From contig JBANSL010000003.1 in NCBI GenBank assembly GCA_037127255.1, forward strand, positions 19,657,314 through 19,721,313: a stretch of DNA of 64,000 nucleotides, in the 5' to 3' direction. Position 1 is the stretch's first letter, and every line of letters begins with the position of its first letter. Source of the DNA: Persicaria tinctoria (Eukaryota > Streptophyta > Magnoliopsida > Caryophyllales > Polygonaceae). The notes under the pieces are model-generated. The model made no database searches. It was not told the origin of the DNA and saw only the letters and a list, made by a program, of their open reading frames with translations. Made by a program: the position numbers and the translations under genes. This document shows, in pieces, positions 53,994 to 64,000 of the stretch.

Positions 53994-56900
53994 TGATGAT
54001 GACTCACAGGACTCCTGGCCTTGCAGCTGGCCTTGGTTATGCTATGCTGCACCTAAATAACTCTAAGCACACTAGTGCTCTTTTGAACTGGCCCTCTAGT
54101 CCTAATTTCAATCTTGGTTGTACTCCCCTTAGTTATGGTAACAATTATGCTTGCATGCTCTATGATCCTTGCAAGTCCAACTTATTTTCCAACAGCTGGT
54201 GGCACCCCTTTATCAATTATAACTTTAATCATGTTGTGTTAGTCTTCTTCGGTGTTTGCTGCTTCCTTTGGCTTACCTTTCATGTGCTTACTGAGGCTGA
54301 GTTCCAAAGGAATTTTAGGGCCACCAGTAACACTAAAGCGACTTCCTATGAAGCTATCACCAGCTATCTCAAACAAAATAGGCCAGCTCACAGTACCAGC
54401 TTCAACAGTTGGCTATGGACAGGTATGCACCCCTTTTCTCTTCTCTCAACAAATCTGTCTATCCCCACTGCTTCTTTGCATAGAAGTAGTGTGGCGAGAA
54501 GCACCCCAAACCTTTGCACAAACACCAATACATCGAACAAATTTTGTAACAACAGAAACCACACTTTTGCCACAAGCAAAATTTGCAGATCACTTAAAAG
54601 AAAAGACCACAATCTTGGAAGCTGGAGCTATGTTGTAAACCACAGCAACAACTCTCGAAGTACAAACATAAGATTGGATCCAGGTAACCAATATCATTCT
54701 GCTATAAATTTACACTTTAAAGAGCATAGAAAGCCCCTACTCTGGCATGAGATAAACCACTTGAGACACAACAACAAGCTTGATCTCTTAGCTCTAACTG
54801 AAACCAAAGCAACTCAACCACCTACTGACAACCAACTCCGTTTAGCTGGATTCCAAAGATGCATCTTTATCACCTCTGCAGGGGCTAAAGGTGGTATCTG
54901 GATTCTACTAAATCACACTAAAGCTATACAAAATACCACCATCCTGGAACAAGACCCTAGATTTTGCATGATCAAAGCCTCCATTGATTCCCTAGACATT
55001 GCCATTATATTTGTCTATGCACCCTCGATTGAGCATGAAAAAACTAGCTTCTGGAACAGCATTATTGAAATCACAAATAAACATTCTCTACCCATTCTTA
55101 TAATGGGTGACCTAAATGATATTGAAAATGATAGTGAGAAAGTAGGAGGGAACACACCAGCTCTGAGTAGATTCCGCAGACTAAGACATCTTAAACAGGA
55201 TCTTAACTTACATACTATCCCCTTCAAGGGATCCCCCTTCACTTGGAGGAAACATAAGGAGACTAGAGACAACACGTATGAACGTCTTGACAGAGTCCTG
55301 GCCCATCAAGAAATTATAACAAAACTCACTAACTTGCATGTGCAACACCACTCCTTCTCCCTATCTGACCACTGCCCTATCACACTCAAACTAGGAAGCA
55401 ATCTTCATCACAAAGGTGCCCCTTTTAGATTTGAAATGGCCTGGACTGTGAATCCAACTTATGAAAAAATGGTGAAACAAGTGTGGGAAAACAAACTTAT
55501 TGGCTCCCATGCTTATAAATTTATGAAAAAACAGAAGCTGCTAAAAAACAACACCAAGAACTGGTGTAAAACTCACTCCAACAACGTTCTAAAACAACTA
55601 ACTGAAGTGGAGAAAAGAATCATGGATCTGCAAGCAAAACTTCCTTGGGGTCAAATATCCAGCTGGGATAATCGTAAACTGATGAACTTGGAAAAGAAGA
55701 GGACAGCCTTGTTAGAATACAACTATAACTTCTGGAAACAAAGAGCTAAGACAAGGCACCTTCAGCTAGGTGATAGAAACACCAACTACTACCAAACAAT
55801 TGTGAAGATTAAGAATTTTAAAAACCATACCTCGACCTTCACTTCTAAAGAGGGTGAAAACATCTCTGATCCAGAAAGAATATCCAACCAAATCACCAAG
55901 GAAATGGCTGAGAGATTTGTGAAACCAAACTCTCCTAGAATCACTTCTGAGCAGTTACCTCATCAACTTACCAGAATCACCCCAGAAGAAAATATTTCTC
56001 TTACAATAATACCTTCAAACTTGGAAATCAAAAGCATTGTCACGTCTATGGCAACTGACAAAACGCCTGGACCTGATGGTTTCCCCCCTGAATTCTTCGC
56101 CAAGTACTGGCACATAGTAGGTCAATCTGTCTGTAAAACCGTTAAAGCTTTCTTCCACTCTGGGACTCTCCTAACAGAAATAAATCAAACCTTTATAGCC
56201 CTCATACCCAAAATTGACAATCCTTCTACCATTAATCACTATAGACCGATCAGCCTCTGCAACACCATTTACAAAATCATTTCCAAACTCATAGCTAATA
56301 GAATGAAGAATATCCTTCCCAGACTAATCAACCCCTTCCAAAGTGCCTTTGTAGAAGGACGATCAATTCAGGATAACACACTAATTGCACATGAAATTTT
56401 CCACAGCTTTCATAAACGAAAAGGACCCAAAGGATGGATGGCTCTAAAATTAGACATGGAAAAGGCGTATGACAAGATTAACTGGGACTACATCAAAGCC
56501 ACGCTCACTAAATTTGGATTTGATCCTCGATGGATTAGATGGGTCATGAGCTGCCTAACCACCACTACTTTCTCTGTTCTTGTCAACAACCGTCCAGGTC
56601 CACAATTTAAACCAGAAAGGGGTATTAGACAAGGGGATCCCTTAGCGCCTTATATCTTTATCCTTGTTATGGAAAACTTAGCAGCGGAATTACAACAGGA
56701 GGCAATGTTAGATGATGCTTTGGTGGGAATTAGAATGACAAAAAACGGTACGCCCATTCCCTTTCTGACATTTGCTGATGATACAATCATTTTTGCACCT
56801 GCCTCCTTCATGAGTATCCACACCATTCGTAATATGCTCAACAAATTTTCCAATCTCTCTGGCCTAACGATAAACTACAACAAAAGCTCTCTCCAAGTCT

Positions 56901-58771
56901 CTGGAAATGTTAGTAACTCACTGGCAAATTCCCTAGCTAGTGAAATGCACATTCCGGTTTCTAGGACTATGGAAAAATATCTGGGAATCCCACTAATCCG
57001 CAGCAGTATTAAAAATGAGATGTTTCAGGATGCAATCCATAACCTCAAGAAACAGCTTGCGAAATGGAAAGCCTCGACCTTAACTCAAGCTGGTCGTATC
57101 ACTCTTATTACATCAAATCTAAGCTCCAAAACCAATTATCTTATGCAGAATTTTCTGCTCCCAAAAGGAGTACTCCATCAGATTGATCAAATAAATAAAA
57201 ACTTCTTTTGGAATAAACTAGAATCTGAACGGTACACTCCACTAATAAGTTGGGAAAAAATCTGTAAGCCAAAAGACCAAGGAGGCCTGGGAATAAGATT
57301 AGCGGAAGAGCTCAACATCAGTCTTCAGATGAAGCTATTATGGAAACTATACACTAATTCTGATAATATTTGGGTCAAACTCATCTCAGAAATATACCTC
57401 AAGGAAAATAACATAATCGAAGCAACTCCGGCTAACCCTTCTTGGCAATTTGGAAGACTCCTTCATCTTCGTGACAAATTCATGGAAGGATTACACTGGA
57501 TAGTTGGAAATGGAAGAACTATAAACGTCTGGAAAGATCCATGGGTACTTAACTGTAATCTGGAGAACTTCCAGCTCTCACATGACCCGGATCTCAAAGT
57601 TCATCAGCTCATCAATCAAAATAAAGAGTGGAATCTCCAAACTCTCCAAAATCTTTTCCCGGAAAATATTATGGATAAAATTCTACAAATAAGGATTCCC
57701 TCGTGGGAAGCTGAGGATAAACTGATCTGGAAATTTAATGGGGATGGACAATTCACAACCAAATCGGTTAAAAAATTAATCAACACTCGCCAACAAAACG
57801 AGATAAATGGAACTTGGATTTGGAAACTCAACATTCCCCCTAGGATTAAGAACCTGGTATGGAAAATATCACAAGATGGAATTGCCACAAAAGAAAGACT
57901 TAATCGCTTTTATAACAGAGTGCCCTCCCAATGCTGTCTTTGCAATGATCAAGATGAGGACACCGACCACCTATTTCAGCACTGCACCTACACAAAAAGA
58001 ATTCTAGCGGCTTATGAACAAAAAGTTGGTAAATCATTAAAAATAAATGATATCAGAAGCTCCCAATTAAAAGATACTCTACAGACGAAACCATCAAACC
58101 GGAATTTCGAGGAACTTTGCTTCGTGTGGCAAACAATTTGGGAAAGCAGAAATGACAAAATTTTCAGAAATAAAAATACAGATTCTATCTCTCAGATGGT
58201 AACTAAAACTTATATGCAGGTAAGGGACTGGCTGGCTGCCAATCCTACTAAAGACTCAAAACAGGATAGAAAGAGAGCATGGATTAAATGGAAGAAGCCA
58301 CCTAGGGCCACCTACAAAATTAATGTAGATGGCTCGACTTCGCCGACTGGCTTCTGCCAGGTAGGTGGGACTCTTAGGGATTGTGATGGAAATCTGAAGG
58401 ATACTTTTCAGCAGCAGGTGGATAGCGGCTCCGCTATCCAAACAGAAGCAGCTGCATTTTGTGCAGGTACAAAAATGGCACGACAGAAAGGCTTACGTCG
58501 AGTTATAATCGAAGGTGACTGCCTAGAAGTAATTAAAGCAATCAATGGTACTCAAAGACAGAGATGGGAGATCTACTGGCAAATCGAGCAAATAAAGAAG
58601 ATGATAAAGGATTTCGAATGGATAGAGTTTAAACACTGCTTTCGTGGCGCCAATGGCGCAGCAGACTTCATAGCTAGATCTAGAGAGGAATGTAATATGT
58701 ATACTCTCCCTTTGAATAGGGAATTTTGTAACATCATCCGAAAGGATGATCAGGGTTGTGTCCTGTCGTAA
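53993..58771 (+). CDS. LINE ORF2: endonuclease, reverse transcriptase, RNase H
   Basis: 1,592 codons open throughout. The first about 240 residues are unusual (Asn/Ser/Cys-rich, with a hydrophobic patch HVVLVFFGVCCFLWL) and may be partly non-functional. The APE-like endonuclease follows, with LLALTETKAT (catalytic Glu), MGDLNDIEND, ERLDRVLA and SDHCPI. The usual opening WNCRG motif is not seen; its place is taken by LHFKEHRKPLLWHEI. RT: DKTPGPDGFPPEFF, PKIDNPSTINHYRPISLCN, KLDMEKAYDKINW, GIRQGDPLAPYIF, FADDTIIFA. Then zf-RVT (WIWKLNIPPRIKNLVWK, CCLCNDQDEDTDHLFQHC) and an RNase H (INVDGSTSPTGF, IQTEAAAFCAG, EGDCLEVI, RGANGAADFIAR). RT and RNase H look intact; the endonuclease start is doubtful. 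Confidence 0.92.
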   Translation: MMMTHRTPGLAAGLGYAMLHLNNSKHTSALLNWPSSPNFNLGCTPLSYGNNYACMLYDPCKSNLFSNSWWHPFINYNFNHVVLVFFGVCCFLWLTFHVLTEAEFQRNFRATSNTKATSYEAITSYLKQNRPAHSTSFNSWLWTGMHPFSLLSTNLSIPTASLHRSSVARSTPNLCTNTNTSNKFCNNRNHTFATSKICRSLKRKDHNLGSWSYVVNHSNNSRSTNIRLDPGNQYHSAINLHFKEHRKPLLWHEINHLRHNNKLDLLALTETKATQPPTDNQLRLAGFQRCIFITSAGAKGGIWILLNHTKAIQNTTILEQDPRFCMIKASIDSLDIAIIFVYAPSIEHEKTSFWNSIIEITNKHSLPILIMGDLNDIENDSEKVGGNTPALSRFRRLRHLKQDLNLHTIPFKGSPFTWRKHKETRDNTYERLDRVLAHQEIITKLTNLHVQHHSFSLSDHCPITLKLGSNLHHKGAPFRFEMAWTVNPTYEKMVKQVWENKLIGSHAYKFMKKQKLLKNNTKNWCKTHSNNVLKQLTEVEKRIMDLQAKLPWGQISSWDNRKLMNLEKKRTALLEYNYNFWKQRAKTRHLQLGDRNTNYYQTIVKIKNFKNHTSTFTSKEGENISDPERISNQITKEMAERFVKPNSPRITSEQLPHQLTRITPEENISLTIIPSNLEIKSIVTSMATDKTPGPDGFPPEFFAKYWHIVGQSVCKTVKAFFHSGTLLTEINQTFIALIPKIDNPSTINHYRPISLCNTIYKIISKLIANRMKNILPRLINPFQSAFVEGRSIQDNTLIAHEIFHSFHKRKGPKGWMALKLDMEKAYDKINWDYIKATLTKFGFDPRWIRWVMSCLTTTTFSVLVNNRPGPQFKPERGIRQGDPLAPYIFILVMENLAAELQQEAMLDDALVGIRMTKNGTPIPFLTFADDTIIFAPASFMSIHTIRNMLNKFSNLSGLTINYNKSSLQVSGNVSNSLANSLASEMHIPVSRTMEKYLGIPLIRSSIKNEMFQDAIHNLKKQLAKWKASTLTQAGRITLITSNLSSKTNYLMQNFLLPKGVLHQIDQINKNFFWNKLESERYTPLISWEKICKPKDQGGLGIRLAEELNISLQMKLLWKLYTNSDNIWVKLISEIYLKENNIIEATPANPSWQFGRLLHLRDKFMEGLHWIVGNGRTINVWKDPWVLNCNLENFQLSHDPDLKVHQLINQNKEWNLQTLQNLFPENIMDKILQIRIPSWEAEDKLIWKFNGDGQFTTKSVKKLINTRQQNEINGTWIWKLNIPPRIKNLVWKISQDGIATKERLNRFYNRVPSQCCLCNDQDEDTDHLFQHCTYTKRILAAYEQKVGKSLKINDIRSSQLKDTLQTKPSNRNFEELCFVWQTIWESRNDKIFRNKNTDSISQMVTKTYMQVRDWLAANPTKDSKQDRKRAWIKWKKPPRATYKINVDGSTSPTGFCQVGGTLRDCDGNLKDTFQQQVDSGSAIQTEAAAFCAGTKMARQKGLRRVIIEGDCLEVIKAINGTQRQRWEIYWQIEQIKKMIKDFEWIEFKHCFRGANGAADFIARSREECNMYTLPLNREFCNIIRKDDQGCVLS

Positions 58772-58826
58772 GGACCGCCCCCTTTTCGCCTACCAAAAAA
58801 AAAAAAAAAAAAAAAAAAACACCTAC

Positions 58827-59225
58827 TATTAATCATAAACCAATAGGAAGTTTAAAAGCTATATATACAAAATAATATAAACTTTTTTTTATCACATTAA
58901 ACCAATTTTGATACGAAAAATTTCTAATTAATACCAAACTTTCGACATAGAAATTGAACATTTGAAAATGTAATAACGTTGTATCACATCATTAAACATT
59001 CAATGTATTTTTTTTAAAAATGCACCAAATTTGAGTGCAAAATAGATGAGTAGATTAACCTTAGAAATTTGTATTGAAAATTAGTTTTTATTTTCAAATA
59101 TTATATTTTTGCATTTAATAATATGGTGTCACATCATTAAGTTTTCAAACATTTAGTTGACACGTTGAAAAATTGGCCGAAAAATCGGTCGATTTTTTTT
59201 CCATATCGAAATTGGTTTAATATGA
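58827..59225. other. AT-rich non-coding stretch
   Basis: No gene recognised. Repeated wording (TGTATCACATCATTAAAC, GGTGTCACATCATTAAG) suggests an old duplication. Confidence 0.45.
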
Positions 59226-59950
59226 AATAGCTCTGTTTGCAAACCTGAAACTCCCTATGACCCAACAATGGCTAAATGCTGCCCCTATACCCGGTCTTGG
59301 TTAGGTTATGAACCCCGCCACCTTTCGTTCTATAATTAAGTATCGTCTTGGAATTGAGTTGTTACAGGCTGGAGCCAAATGACCTGCTTGTGAGAAGGGC
59401 ATTTTGGATTCGTGGGGGGATCATGCTCTTGCTTGTGCTGTTGACATTGGTGTTAAACACCGTCATAATATGGTGCAAGATGCTTTATATGATGAGTGCT
59501 TGAAGGCTGAGATTTTTGTGCGTAGAGAGGCGTCTACGGTTATGACTGATGACAGGGGAGGTGAGCTTCGTCCGGCTGATATTTTGTTCTACAACTGGTT
59601 CCAGGGCAAAGACACTTGTGTTGACATCACGAGTACTTCTATCTTTAGCAATTCTGGTCTTTCAGTTTTCATCCCGGGTAAGGCGACCAGGGTGGCTGCT
59701 GAAAATAAAAGGAAAAAGTATGAGAAGGTTTGTGGAGACAAGGGATATCACTTTCTGCCGTTTTCCTTTTCTACTATTTAGTGACTTAAGGGATGAGGCA
59801 ATGAGACTTCTCAAGCGGATATGTGGGGTTGCTAGAGGGCTACCTGGGTATAGTAGGGATACGTGTCATGTTTTGACTAGAATTGCTTTTAGCATTCAGA
59901 AGGGTTGCGGAGCTCAGCTTGTTAGCCGGCTCCCATACAATTTTATGTAA
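59226..59950 (+). pseudogene. C-terminal part of an unusual RT family, copy 1 (zinc knuckle plus PD-(D/E)xK-like domain)
   Basis: Reads LKLPMTQQWLNAAPIPGLG, a stop, TFRSIIKYRLGIELLQAGAK, TGA, then PACEKGILDSWGDHALAC, RHNMVQDALYDECLKAEIF, RREAS, ELRPADILFYNWFQGKDTCV, DITS, RKKYEKVCGDKGYHFLPFSF. After a frameshift near 59781 it continues SIQKGCGAQLVSRLPYNFM and TAA. CxxC...H...C followed by RHN and RPAD..CVDxT is the layout of the zinc-knuckle plus restriction-like endonuclease of R2-type non-LTR elements. I recall uncharacterised plant RT-domain proteins with the same C terminus ending in QLVSRLP. The first knuckle Cys is replaced by the TGA stop, so this copy is dead. Confidence 0.65.
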
Positions 59951-59976
59951 TTACTAGTCGACATTCTTTATAATAC

Positions 59977-59982
59977 TAATAC

Positions 59983-60017
<35 letters not shown>

Positions 60018-60030
60018 TTTATATTTATAT
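59977..60030 (+). repeat. (TAA)n tract after RT copy 1
   Basis: ACTAATACTAATAATAAT... with about a dozen ATA/TAA units and then (ATTTAT)n, starting within 30 bp of the stop of copy 1. It is in the position of a non-LTR retrotransposon tail. Confidence 0.85.
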
Positions 60031-61838
60031 TTATATTAGCGGTTATTTGGGCACACAACAATTTGGTGTGGGTGTGTCAGGAGGGTGGCCAAACTATCCT
60101 CCATTTGGTTAACAAGCTTCAAGAGTATGGATGGTGGAATGTCCTTGCTTCTTGTGGACTTTTCTAATGCTTTTAATATCATTGATAGGAGCGCTTTGAT
60201 TCGGGAAGTGCACACCCGTTGCCTCTCCATTGCTCAGTGGGTTGAATTTTGCTTTGCTTAACCCACTCGTCTTTATTGGCAGGATGTTCCTTTGTGTTCT
60301 TGTCAAGGTGTACAACATGGTGCACTAGGTATGCTTTTGCTTGCTTTATTTTTGCATTCACTTTTCGCCAAGATTAATGTCTCGTGTGCTCTTGACATCA
60401 ACACTTGGTACTTAGATGATGATACCCTATTTAGTGAAACCAAGAAGGTTGCTAAGGCTCGAAGTCTGGAGATTGTGGTTAAAGAGGGTCCAAAGTTAGG
60501 GCTATTATATTCATCAACATTCAAAAAACTGAATTGTTCTGGCCGACTAAAGATATGAGGAGCATTGAAGTTGGTTTGTTCCCGTCTAACATTTCTAGAC
60601 CCAAATTAGGAGTGAAATTGTTAGGTGGACGAGCCAACATTAGTGATAAATTCTTTAATATCTTGGTTATGAAGAGAAATGACAAGTGGATAGAGGTTCT
60701 TAAGATTATAAGGAGGCTAGAAGATCCCCAATGTGAATTGCTCCTTTTACGGAATTGTATAGAGGTCCCTTGATTGGTGTTTTCTCTTCAAACGTGCCCT
60801 CCTCATACCCTCCCCAGTGCTATTAGTTGTTTTGATGTTGAGCTTTGAGCCTCCCTTGAGCATGCTATTACAAGTACTGTAGGGGGGTTCAAGGTTTGGC
60901 TCATGACAGTAGCGCCAAGCCACCCTTCTGTTAAAACTTGGGGGGTTTGGTGTGCTCACGACGGATGATGTTAGTCATTTTGCTTTCATCATATCTCGTC
61001 TCCAAACAATTGAACTCCAAACATCCATTTTGAGTAAGTAAGTACCATCACCTTCTAGACGTCCTGGCATTAGCTCTGATAGTGTTCTCACCCAATTTAT
61101 TGCGAGGTATGTCGCGTGTGTTGGTTTGGACATTGATGACTTTTTTGTATCGCTCGTCCCTAAAAAATTCATGTCAATATTGGCGAATCAATACTTCAAG
61201 TTCATTGATGACAACTTAGTGTCCATACTCAATCCGACTCCAAGGCAGCTGCACATTCTGCAAACGGGGAGAAGAGAAACAACACAGATTTTTTTGTTGG
61301 CTACTCCCATTGAGGGCCTTGCTTAGACCATTTCGTCTCAACATTTTCACTCTGCTCTACAGTAACATCTTACGATCCCTAGTTTAGTGGCTATTCGACT
61401 AAACTTATTCCGATTGTAAGCTTAATAGGATGGACCCATTTGGAGATCATGCTCTACATTGAAGTCGAGCCATCGGGACTAAACACCGACACAACATGGT
61501 CCAAGATATTTTTTGCAGACATTTGTTTTAAAGTGGGCATTGCAGTACATAAGGAAGCGCGTACATGCATGAGTAGTGACGATGGTATTGAGCCGATGCC
61601 AGGTGATTTGTTGGTTTATGGATGAGACAAGGGTAGAGACACTTGTGTTGATCGATGTGGTTGGGGTTGCGTTGATCACAACTAGATTCAATGACTCCTT
61701 TGTACTTGGCAAGGAGGTTTCCCAAACCACTGAAATGAAGGAGAAAAAGTACGCAGATGTTTGCGCTGCTAAGAGGTACTGTATTTCTTTATGACATTTG
61801 TGTTCTCTACATTTGAGGAACGAGGAGATCATGCTATT
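60031..61838 (+). pseudogene. Unusual RT family, copy 2 (RT core to C terminus, decayed)
   Basis: Fragments in several frames: QQFGVGVS, then SLLLVDFSNAFNIIDRSALI, QWVEFCFA, a stop, CSCQGVQHGALGMLLLALFL, the catalytic NTWYLDDDTLF (YxDD), KARSLEIVVKEGPKLGL, FWPTKDMRSIEVGLFPSNIS, RPKLGVKLLGG, RRLEDPQCELLLLRNCIEVP. Later come VACVGLDIDDFF, RRETTQIFLLATPIEGLA, GDHALH, KHRHNMVQDIF, and a degenerate CVD segment at the endonuclease-like site. Many stops and frameshifts. The RT finger domain is missing at the left. Confidence 0.65.
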
Positions 61839-61892
61839 GGGATATTTGTGAATTCTATATTGGAAGTGGGAGGATTATATACGAGGATGAGA
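61839..61892. repeat. Short copy of NB-ARC 3' flank sequence
   Basis: ATATTTGTGAATTCTATATTGG, AAGTGGGAGGATTATATAC matches 19138-19180 with few changes. Confidence 0.6.
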
Positions 61893-64000
61893 TTTTTTTT
61901 TTGATTAGGTAATAATTCTGATGGGAAAACCCTATCCGAAAGCATCATTTCGGATGAGGCCAAGAAGGCATGTATCCAGATATAAATCTGCCCCCTGGTA
62001 GAGTAGGAAAGGTATGCAACCTTATCCGCTACCCGGTTACCAATACGGGGTATATATGATATTTTAACCGTATTTAATCTTTGGAGAAGGGCCTAGATAT
62101 CAGACATAACCATTTCTATTTCCCATGGACAACCGATATGCGAATTTAGAAAGTCCGTTATAATTTTCGAATCTTCTTCTATTATTAAATATGTTATCTT
62201 TCATTCCCTGACTTTTTCCAACCCAAGGTGGAGGGCAAGCGCTTCTGCCATAAGAGGAGATTGTCCACCAATAGCTTTACCCCCAATGCTAACTTGATCA
62301 CTGCACTAATCTCTAATGATGAAGCCAATAGAGCAATTTGATGTCGATATAAAAGATCCGTTGAAGTTTAGCGTGTATTTACCAATAAGAGGTTTCCTCC
62401 AACGGTATGTTTTTTTTTGTTAGTTTTTGTATGACCTAGTTCTCTTTTCTGTGTTGCTGATCCCTCATTTTCAGTTTCGTTCCATCTGCTAGCCCTTTTC
62501 CAATTTTCAATGTTGTCCATAATCATTTTCCTGAAACCCTCTGTGGATATGGAATACTTTTTTCCCTGAAGATAGTTTGGTTTCTAAAAAACCAAACAGT
62601 CCACCATCTAATTGCTATATTTTGTCTCTTCTCCAGCGGGAGAATGGAGCCTACGATTTGTAAAATTTGATCCATGTTTCTATTATCGTGTAGCAGAGTG
62701 TGAATCTTATGGGATATTTCTCTGGGAAATTGTTGACGGGGAATTCTATGAATAAGTGTATATCATCTTCCTCAAACTGGTTACAGAATGTACATGTATT
62801 TGGTACCGACACCCCCTTTTGGGATAAACAGGTAGTCGTGGCGAGTCCCTTTTGTTTTATTTTCCATATAAAGTTTTTAACTTTGGAGGGAGCATCTAAT
62901 CCCCAAATCCACGAGAATTCCTCCGATGATCTTTGTGAGGTGGCTGATACTAAATTATAAGCATTTGACGTCATGAACTAACCCTTTTTGTCGGGCCACC
63001 AATAGAGTCTATCTGTAAATGGGGTGATTGGCAAAGGTATTTTCATGATTCTCTCCGTTATATGGACTAGGAGAACATATATCAACTTCTCCTTCCACCA
63101 TTGTCCTCCTATAATGTATTCACTTACAAAATCTTGTTGGTTTATATTATGTTGAGAATCTATCCTGTTGATAAGAGGTGTTGTTACCCAATTGTCTTTC
63201 TAAAACCTAATTGGTTTCGCATCCCCCATGCCACTAGTCAAATGAGCCCTGATTTGAATTTTGGGATTAACGAACTTACTTTGGACCAATGCCAAGAGGC
63301 ATTGCCATTCTTGGAGTAGTTCAATATGTGTCTTTCTTTTAAATATTTGTATTGTAGGATTTTGACCCAGTTATTATCAGGTTCTTCCATAATCTTTCAT
63401 AGAAAGTTTTAGTTGGAGTGCTTTGTTCATGTCTCTGGGTTTCCGTATTCCCAATCCCCCACTCATCTTAGATTTACATATTTTGTCTCAACCGATGAGC
63501 AGACTATGCAGAGCGTCTTTGTTCCAGAAGAAGGTTGTGTTGATTTGATCTAATTGTTTATGGACCGCCGCTGGGAGCATGAAGCTCTGCATTGAGTATA
63601 GGGGTTTTGATGCTAAGTTAGAAGCAATCAGAGTTGGTCTTTGAATTTGCATATTATTTCGCCAAAGGTTTCCTTGAAAACCCTCTCCTTTATAATTGGG
63701 CATCCCAAGTATTTTTTCCAAATTTCGTTCTAGGGGTATGTCAAGTATTCTTTTTAGGTCTCGCGCTCTATTTCTGGGGATACCTAGCGTAGTTTGAAAA
63801 GATGACTTATGATAGTTTACTTTTTGCCATGAAAATTTACAGCAGTCTTCAATTATTTCTTTAACTTTTGTACAAACAGAACTGTGTCCTTTAGAAAATA
63901 TTATGACATCGTCCGCAAAGGCCAGGAACGGGACACAGGGGCCTGAATGGCCAAATTTGAATCCGAGTTGTGATTTGACTCAGCCTCTAGTGAGAGTCCG
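61893..64000 (-). pseudogene. Minus-strand LINE (RT to RNase H), running off the right edge
   Basis: The minus-strand 3' end is the T run at 61893-61902. Going leftward in the element: RT with CVPFLAFADDVIIFSKG near 63895-63945; then KVNYHKSSFQTTLGIPRNR, LEKILGMPNYKGEGFQGN, RPTLIASNLASKPLYSMQ; zf-RVT FSWIWGLDAPSKVKNFIW and CTFCNQFEEDDIHLF at 62651-62974; and the RNase H end RIGNRVADKVA near 62010-62045. Several frameshifts and stops. Closest to the LINE at 20.2-22.8 kb, not to the one at 53.7 kb. Confidence 0.88.

Larger units (their letters stand above)
53711..58817 (+). mobile_element. Nearly full-length L1-type LINE
   Basis: Target duplication AACACCTAC (53702-53710 and 58818-58826), truncated ORF1, long ORF2 and a poly-A tail at about 58795-58817. 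The 5' end is inside ORF1, so the copy is slightly truncated. The 3' UTR is very short (GGACCGCCCCCTTTTCGCC). Confidence 0.92.

Noticed and set aside
59977..60030. CRISPR-like or satellite array
   Set aside because: Simple TAA/ATTTAT microsatellite with no spacers.

Overview
The window is nuclear DNA of a flowering plant. Nearly everything in it is transposable element, but two plant disease-resistance-type genes and one small secreted-peptide gene look like resident host genes. The plant call rests on plant Ty1/copia retrotransposons primed by initiator tRNA-Met (TGGTATCA binding sites), L1-type LINEs with a C-terminal RNase H, plant DNA-transposon families with recognisable target-site duplications (TSDs), intron-containing host gene fragments and an AT-rich background. 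A eudicot seems more likely, but a few very GC-rich stretches (invertase fragment at 41.5 kb, copia pol at 31.7 kb) keep this open.

Layout. 1-7.4 kb: a SIRE-like copia element (gag off the left edge, pol with one nonsense codon) joined to a second copy through a chimeric ORF. 7.4-12.2 kb: a minus-strand copia element split by a solo LTR. 12.3-12.7 kb: LINE RNase H relic. 13.2-15.1 and 17.1-18.9 kb: two tandem paralogous genes for truncated coiled-coil NB-ARC proteins, each with a 19-nt first exon, separated by a Harbinger-like element that itself holds a Mutator-type foldback MITE. 19.2-22.8 kb: a LINE whose 5' TSD was later split by a Harbinger derivative. 22.8-25.5 kb: duplicated host DNA, a Stowaway MITE and a 79-codon secreted-peptide gene. 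25.9-29.3 kb: minus-strand copia with a hAT MITE in its LTR. 30.4-38.8 kb: a Harbinger-like element containing a young gag-less copia element with two indistinguishable LTRs and a CACTA element carrying a PP2A-type phosphatase exon. 40-41 kb: another Harbinger-like element. 41.3-43.6 kb: a terminal-inverted-repeat (TIR) element carrying a cell-wall invertase exon and inverted minisatellite arrays. 43.6-53.2 kb: a larger TIR-bounded element that has collected host exons (VHS/TOM1-like, WNK kinase, leucine-rich repeat, nucleoside hydrolase), two tRNA-like sequences, a hAT MITE and a LINE. 53.7-58.8 kb: a nearly full-length LINE with a 1,592-codon ORF2. 59.2-61.8 kb: two decayed copies of an unusual reverse transcriptase family with a zinc-knuckle plus PD-(D/E)xK-like C terminus and, in one copy, a (TAA)n tail. 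61.9-64 kb: a minus-strand LINE running off the right edge.

How the parts relate. The 3' flank of the second NB-ARC gene recurs at 30.3/38.8 kb and 53.2/53.6 kb, so the locus probably once held at least three units of a tandem block whose other bodies were lost or overwritten by transposons. TSD evidence gives a relative order for several nested insertions. All element names come from motifs and structure read by eye; no database search was possible.
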